A stretch of 9,386 bases of DNA, taken from assembly GCA_025998735.1 (NCBI GenBank), contig BNWJ01000047.1:1-9386 (forward strand). The letters run 5' to 3'. Shown in pieces: positions 6,875 to 9,386 of the stretch; position 1 is the first letter of the stretch, and every line of letters starts with the position of its first letter. The notes under the pieces are model-generated. The model searched no databases. It had not been told where the DNA came from and was given only the letters and a program-made list of their open reading frames with translations. The DNA comes from Alphaproteobacteria bacterium. Its GTDB lineage: Bacteria > Pseudomonadota > Alphaproteobacteria > UBA3830. A program made the position numbers and the translations under genes.

Positions 6875-8094
6875 AGTTCGAAGATTTTATGTGTTCTGCT
6901 AACGAGGATATTTTTGGAAAAGCCAAAAAGGCGTCTGATTTTCTAGAAAACAACACCGATACCGGAAATGAAAGTCTGGGAGTTCAGCTGCTGAGCGCAT
7001 CTTCGACGGAACCAACCATGAAGGAGAAAAACGGAGATATTCACCAAAGCATAATGATGGGATCCAACTCATATCTCAATTTGACGACGCATCCGCAGGT
7101 AATGGAAGGAGCTCGAAAAGCGATGGAAAAATATGGATTTGGAATGGGAGCGGTCTCTCTGTACGGCGGAATTACGGATCTTCATCGGGAACTGGAAGAA
7201 CGAATTGCCGCATTTTATCGGGCAGACGACGCAATATTATTTCCCAATGGATACGGAACAAATATCGGTGTCATTTCGGCTATGTGTCACGAAGGTGACA
7301 TCATCATAAACGATTCGGCGAACCATGCCTCCATTTTTGATGGATGCAAATTATCCGGCGCCGAAACAAAAATATATCTTCACGGAAATATGTCGCATCT
7401 GGAGCGAATTTTATCAAAAATACCGGATAGTCAGAAGGGACGCTTGATCATAACAGACGGTGTGTTTTCCATGCACGGAGATCTGGCGAAACTCGATAAA
7501 ATTTATGAGCTATCACAAAAATATAATGCCAGATTAATGATTGACGATGCGCACGGTCTCGGCATTGTTGGTCCGACTGGCAGAGGAACAGCGGAGCAAT
7601 TCAATCTCCAGGGAAAGATCGATCTAAACGTTGGAATGCTCAGTAAATCGCCGGGAGCAATTGGTGGCTACTGCGCTTCTCGAAAAGACGTCATCCAATA
7701 TTTGAGACTTTATGCGAGAACGTATTTCTTCTCAACGTCACTTCCGGCGGCAATCGTTGGTGGATTGATCGAAATTTTCAAGCTTATGGAGGAGGATAAG
7801 GCCGGACGTCAGCAGCTACGGGACAACATAAACTATGCGAAGGCGTTACTTCTCCAAAACAAATTCAACATTGGCGATTCGGAATCGGGAATCATTCCCA
7901 TAATAATTGGCGACGAAGAAAAATTGATAAAGTTTCACAACGAGTTGCGATCGAAAGGCCTCTACACAAACATTGTCACCTATCCCGCCGTCAGAAGAAA
8001 AGAGTGCCGCATTAGACTTTGCATTATGAAGGAGCTAACAAAACAGCAAATAAACAATGCCGTAAATATCATTTGTGCATGTCGGCCAGCGTGA
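6871..8094 (+). CDS. Alpha-oxoamine synthase (PLP; KAPA/serine palmitoyltransferase type)
   Basis: This 407-residue fold-type I PLP enzyme condenses an amino acid with an acyl thioester, with loss of CO2, to give an aminoketone. Seen: MMGSNSYLNLTTHP at 62-75, closer to serine palmitoyltransferase-like members than to the ASNDYLG of BioF; SLYGGITDLHRELEERIA at 96-113; His152 in NHASIFDG (stacks on PLP); DDAHGLG from Asp225 with His228; Lys259 in MLSKSPGAIGGY as the PLP Schiff-base lysine; and a C-terminal domain ending RIRLCIMKELTKQQI. The catalytic set appears complete. AAAGGAG at 6856-6862 lies eight bases before the ATG, which overlaps the previous stop as ATGA. It is the last operon gene. 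Its final residues and TGA come from the dispersed repeat at 8086 (CCAGCGTGA gives Pro-Ala-stop). No biotin genes or acyl carrier protein are nearby, so a BioF role is unlikely. The product could be a sphingoid-like or signalling aminoketone; the substrate cannot be read from the sequence. Confidence 0.9.
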   Translation: MKFEDFMCSANEDIFGKAKKASDFLENNTDTGNESLGVQLLSASSTEPTMKEKNGDIHQSIMMGSNSYLNLTTHPQVMEGARKAMEKYGFGMGAVSLYGGITDLHRELEERIAAFYRADDAILFPNGYGTNIGVISAMCHEGDIIINDSANHASIFDGCKLSGAETKIYLHGNMSHLERILSKIPDSQKGRLIITDGVFSMHGDLAKLDKIYELSQKYNARLMIDDAHGLGIVGPTGRGTAEQFNLQGKIDLNVGMLSKSPGAIGGYCASRKDVIQYLRLYARTYFFSTSLPAAIVGGLIEIFKLMEEDKAGRQQLRDNINYAKALLLQNKFNIGDSESGIIPIIIGDEEKLIKFHNELRSKGLYTNIVTYPAVRRKECRIRLCIMKELTKQQINNAVNIICACRPA

Positions 8095-8214
8095 CGCCAA
8101 CGTGACGCCAGATTCTGTTGTTGCTTCGCGAGCTTCTGCATTGTATGCAAGATGTATTTGCAATGTTGAAGCTGCCTCAGCAAAAGTAAATGCGTGTGCT
8201 GCAAGCACCTTCGC
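8086..8214. repeat. Dispersed repeat, copy B, at the end of the operon
   Basis: This copy begins with a tandem pair, CCAGCGTGACG then CCAACGTGACG, and continues with blocks shared with the reverse complement of copy A: TCGCGAGCTTC, a GTATGC.AGATGT..TTGCAAT block, and GCGTGTG.TGCAA.CACCTTC. Read on the minus strand it is open and encodes AKVLAAHAF, then IHLAYNAEAREA, then GVTLAS, matching the peptide that copy A contributes to the lipid kinase. It supplies the stop codon of the oxoamine synthase gene. Bases 8215-8250, between it and the transposase remnant, hold a small imperfect palindrome (GGTAT...ATACC, 8228-8246) and no gene; the IS end probably lies here but cannot be fixed. Confidence 0.82.
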
Positions 8215-8250
8215 CTCCAAACTGAAAGGTATGCGCGATGTATACCGCCT

Positions 8251-8311
8251 TCACTTAGCATTTACTGCGGCCATCATGGCATCCTCCAAAGTTTCAAACT
8301 GATGGATGATA
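8251..8311 (-). pseudogene. Detached C-terminal end of the IS630 transposase
   Basis: Read on the minus strand from the direct repeat, this stretch encodes IIHQFETLEDAMMAAVNAK followed by TGA at 8251-8253. It is the natural continuation of KNKIRNIIH in the catalytic part beyond 8545. The codon register is preserved when the insertion between the two direct-repeat copies (234 bases, 78 codons) is removed. Together these show that the transposase gene was once continuous across this point. Confidence 0.85.
8300..8311 (+). repeat. Left copy of the flanking direct repeat
   Basis: TGATGGATGATA is repeated exactly at 8534-8545. Two or so bases may belong to the inverted repeats, so the true target duplication is about 10 bases (ATGGATGATA). 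Confidence 0.85.
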
Positions 8312-8345
8312 CACGGTCGTTTCATAAAATTTTAATAAAAAATGA
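8312..8345 (+). repeat. Left terminal inverted repeat of the nested element
   Basis: Begins CACGGTCGTTTCATAAAATT and runs through an A-rich stretch to ATGA. It matches the reverse complement of 8503-8535 apart from one T/C difference and one base in an A run (six against five). Confidence 0.88.
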
Positions 8346-8355
8346 TATCGCTTTC

Positions 8356-8502
8356 TCAGCAACCTGTGGTTTTATATTTTTCGATGAAACTATGATAATC
8401 TGATAAAAGGAACGGATTATGATATAGTTCTGGAAAGCTTTTTGAGTCATGAGGCAAAAGCTGGTCGTTTCTTATGTCGAAACTTTGAATTAATGCAGAG
8501 AT
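8356..8502 (-). other. Start-less 48-codon open frame inside the nested element
   Basis: Between the two inverted repeats the minus strand has a frame open for 48 codons from just after a TGA in the right inverted repeat to a TGA at 8358-8356. It has no ATG. The peptide is not simple or repetitive (for example FDIRNDQLLPHDSKSFPEL), so it could be a captured gene fragment. I recognise no family, and chance is a real alternative. Confidence 0.25.
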
Positions 8503-8535
8503 TCATTTTTATTAAAATTTTATGAAACGGCCGTG
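8503..8535 (-). repeat. Right terminal inverted repeat of the nested element
   Basis: Read inward on the minus strand it begins CACGGCCGTTTCATAAAATT and pairs with 8312-8345 over about 32 positions. Confidence 0.88.
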
Positions 8536-9015
8536 ATGGATGATATTTCTGATTTTATTTTTTAGCCAATCCCAAAAATGTTCTATTGGATTCAAATCTG
8601 GCGAATATGGAGGCAAGAAAATCACTCTGCATCCAGCCTTTTCTATGATTTTTCTCAGTTTTTCTTTGTTATGGAATTTTGCGTTATCCAGAATAACCAC
8701 TTGTCCAGGTTTGAGCGCGGGCACAAGACATTTCTCAGCCCAAGTTTCCACCAATATCGCGTCACAGTTGCATTTGAACCCCATCGGTGCTACTACTTTT
8801 CCACAATTCCAACCGGCAATAATATTTTCTCTCGCAAACTTCTTGCCGGAAGTCTCACCGTATATGCGCTCATTACGAGGCGCTCTAGCCATCTCCCTGA
8901 TCAAACATTCTTCTATGCCGCTTTCGTCAACGTAAACAAGATCTTCTTTTGATATCTCTTTGATTTCATTATCATATTCCTGTCGTCGCTTCTCGTCTCT
9001 TTCTTTGTACAGCAA
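8512..9015 (-). CDS. IS630 transposase, catalytic DDE part (C-terminus displaced)
   Basis: This second reading frame of the transposase carries the DDE catalytic core. The first Asp is in VYVDESGIEE. The second is in VVILDNAKFHNKEKL, with IFLPPYSPDLNPIEHFWDWL ending in the catalytic Glu, all typical of IS630/Tc1-like enzymes that cut and paste DNA at TA sites. The core looks intact. The frame has no ATG; the indicated start is a TTG at 9015, and it is more likely to be translated as a continuation of the upstream frame (RLLYKERDEKRRQEY directly follows the A8 tract). The last residues after NIIH come from the nested element; the true tail lies at 8251-8311. As it stands the protein lacks its final ~17 residues and is probably inactive. 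Confidence 0.85.
   Translation of the reverse strand: MLYKERDEKRRQEYDNEIKEISKEDLVYVDESGIEECLIREMARAPRNERIYGETSGKKFARENIIAGWNCGKVVAPMGFKCNCDAILVETWAEKCLVPALKPGQVVILDNAKFHNKEKLRKIIEKAGCRVIFLPPYSPDLNPIEHFWDWLKNKIRNIIHHGRFIKF
8534..8545 (+). repeat. Right copy of the flanking direct repeat
   Basis: Exact copy of TGATGGATGATA at 8300-8311. On the minus strand it encodes the IIH of the transposase, which is why that tripeptide can be read on both sides of the insertion. Confidence 0.85.
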
Positions 9016-9319
9016 TCTTTTTTTTATATGTGATTCCCAAAAGCTTCAATCTCTGGTGAACCGCAGAAATCACACAACCAAAATGCGCTGCTATTTCATG
9101 CAAATATGCGTCCGGATGTTCTTTTATGTATTGAAGCAGAGCATCTTTTGGCAGCTTGCGCGCCTTCCTTTCAGGCTTTTTCGGCTTCAAGCTGCCAGTA
9201 TTCTTTCTCTGGTTTACCCAGCTCCATACCGTCTTTGCGCTTATTTTGAACAACCTCGCGTGTGCCAAGACAAAGGCACGATGAAGATGGAGGATGGCCC
9301 TCCGATAAGGACTGTCCAA
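8972..9319 (-). CDS. IS630 transposase, N-terminal DNA-binding part
   Basis: This 115-residue frame contains two DNA-binding helix-turn-helix regions: ARLFKISAKTVWSWVNQRK with a GSLKPKK linker, and LHEIAAHFGCVISAVHQRLK followed by LGITYKKK. It ends in an out-of-frame tail after the lysine run. The start shown is a TTG at 9319 with an in-frame TAA two codons further up. No ATG or ribosome binding site is apparent, so the real N-terminus is uncertain or damaged. It should join the catalytic part by a one-base frame change at 9018-9025. Confidence 0.8.
   Translation of the reverse strand: MDSPYRRAILHLHRAFVLAHARLFKISAKTVWSWVNQRKNTGSLKPKKPERKARKLPKDALLQYIKEHPDAYLHEIAAHFGCVISAVHQRLKLLGITYKKKIAVQRKRREATTGI
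9018..9025 (-). other. A8 tract at the transposase frame junction
   Basis: The minus strand reads TAT, eight A, GATTG. The upstream frame decodes this as Y-K-K-K-I, whereas the family continuation K-K-R-L-L-Y-K lies one base further on. Reading seven A instead of eight, by polymerase slippage, would restore a single protein; otherwise it is a one-base insertion mutation. A backward shift of one base would not give the right frame, so this is not the common -1 A6G arrangement. Confidence 0.6.
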
Positions 9320-9386
9320 GCAGACTTATCAAACCACCTTGCGGTGCTGGATAGCGAAAGCTACTGGTGCTGAGCGGCAATGGAAA
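9320..9386. other. Right edge, nothing recognised
   Basis: These 67 bases should include the upstream end of the IS630 element. I see no promoter, inverted repeat or gene in them that I can support. Confidence 0.3.

Larger units (their letters stand above)
8312..8535. mobile_element. MITE-like element nested in the transposase gene
   Basis: This unit of about 224 bases starts and ends with matching inverted repeats (8312-8345 and 8503-8535) and is flanked by a direct repeat of 10-12 bases, which looks like a target-site duplication. It contains no transposase. The interior, 8346-8502, is 157 bases. It was presumably mobilised by a transposase elsewhere in the genome. Its insertion ends the transposase frame at a TAA (complement of 8512-8514), adding a false tail HGRFIKF. 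Confidence 0.85.
8251..9319 (-). mobile_element. IS630-family insertion sequence, interrupted and frameshifted
   Basis: The minus strand carries all parts of an IS630-type transposase: an N-terminal helix-turn-helix, a second winged-helix-like region, a DDE catalytic domain ending in the hallmark NPIEHFW, and a C-terminal tail with its stop at 8251-8253. The coding sequence is broken twice, by a frame change at an A8 run (9018-9025) and by a nested element at 8312-8535. I could not identify the IS terminal inverted repeats or a TA target duplication with confidence, so the limits given are those of recognisable coding sequence. The left end abuts the dispersed repeat copy B. Confidence 0.88.

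Noticed and set aside
6871..8094. Calling the oxoamine synthase BioF (biotin synthesis)
   Set aside because: The N-terminal MMGSNSYLNL block is unlike the BioF form, and no other biotin gene is present in the window.
8086..8110. CRISPR-like array or operator from the tandem GTGACGCCA units
   Set aside because: There are only two short units without spacers of regular length, and they match the end of the dispersed repeat family.
8095..8250. Rho-independent terminator after the operon
   Set aside because: No GC-rich hairpin followed by a T run is visible; the palindrome at 8228-8246 has a five-base stem and no T tract.
7980..8261. Minus-strand frames of 61-93 codons over the operon end
   Set aside because: They read through the dispersed repeat and the end of the oxoamine synthase; not independent genes, although the repeat-encoded peptide is noted.
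8194..8403. Plus-strand 69-codon frame
   Set aside because: It runs across the repeat, the transposase remnant (wrong strand) and the nested element, so it cannot be one ancestral gene.
8540..8952. Plus-strand frames of 124-131 codons opposite the transposase
   Set aside because: They are antisense to the conserved DDE region and have no domain of their own.

Overview
The window is AT-rich chromosomal DNA that looks like a host-associated (intracellular) bacterium. The evidence is a long ankyrin-repeat protein, a decaying IS630-type element and dispersed repeats that have grown into gene ends. An amoeba- or protist-associated alphaproteobacterium (Rickettsiales or Holosporales type) is my best guess. 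This rests on style rather than on a marker gene, so the taxon is inference.

Layout. Bases 1-1349 lie on the minus strand: the first codons of a gene that leaves the window at the left edge, then a 416-residue protein made almost wholly of about 11 ankyrin repeats. A 117-base divergent control region follows. From 1467 to 8094 runs one tight plus-strand operon of six genes: a UbiA-type membrane prenyltransferase, a radical SAM/SPASM-like enzyme, a diacylglycerol/sphingosine-kinase-family lipid kinase, a ThiL/AIR-synthase-like protein, an Old Yellow Enzyme-type flavin reductase with a C-terminal cysteine cluster, and a PLP-dependent alpha-oxoamine synthase. Four of the five junctions overlap by 4-17 bases. 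The fifth, radical SAM to lipid kinase, is occupied by a dispersed repeat that supplies the end of one protein and the ribosome binding site, start codon and first ~35 residues of the next. Bases 8086-8214 hold a second copy of that repeat family in the opposite orientation, which supplies the stop codon of the last operon gene. Bases 8251-9319 are an IS630-family transposase gene on the minus strand, split by an A8-tract frameshift and by a nested ~224-base element with 32-33-base terminal inverted repeats and a 10-12-base direct duplication. I recognise nothing in the last 67 bases.

How the genes may work together. An oxoamine synthase joins an acyl thioester to an amino acid to give an aminoketone. 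A UbiA enzyme attaches a polyprenyl chain to an acceptor in the membrane. The kinase family phosphorylates lipid hydroxyls. The flavin enzyme would reduce an activated C=C bond, and the radical SAM enzyme would perform a difficult C-C, C-H or ring modification. Together they suggest a dedicated pathway for an unusual, probably prenylated or sphingoid-like, lipid or quinone-like molecule. I do not recognise the set as a described pathway. Each enzyme family is clear from motifs; the product is not.

Most notable structural oddities: the UbiA gene carries an in-frame tandem duplication of 216 bases (72 residues) that doubles its second Asp-rich active-site motif; the dispersed repeat has been recruited into coding sequence at operon gene ends; and a small MITE-like element sits inside the transposase gene.
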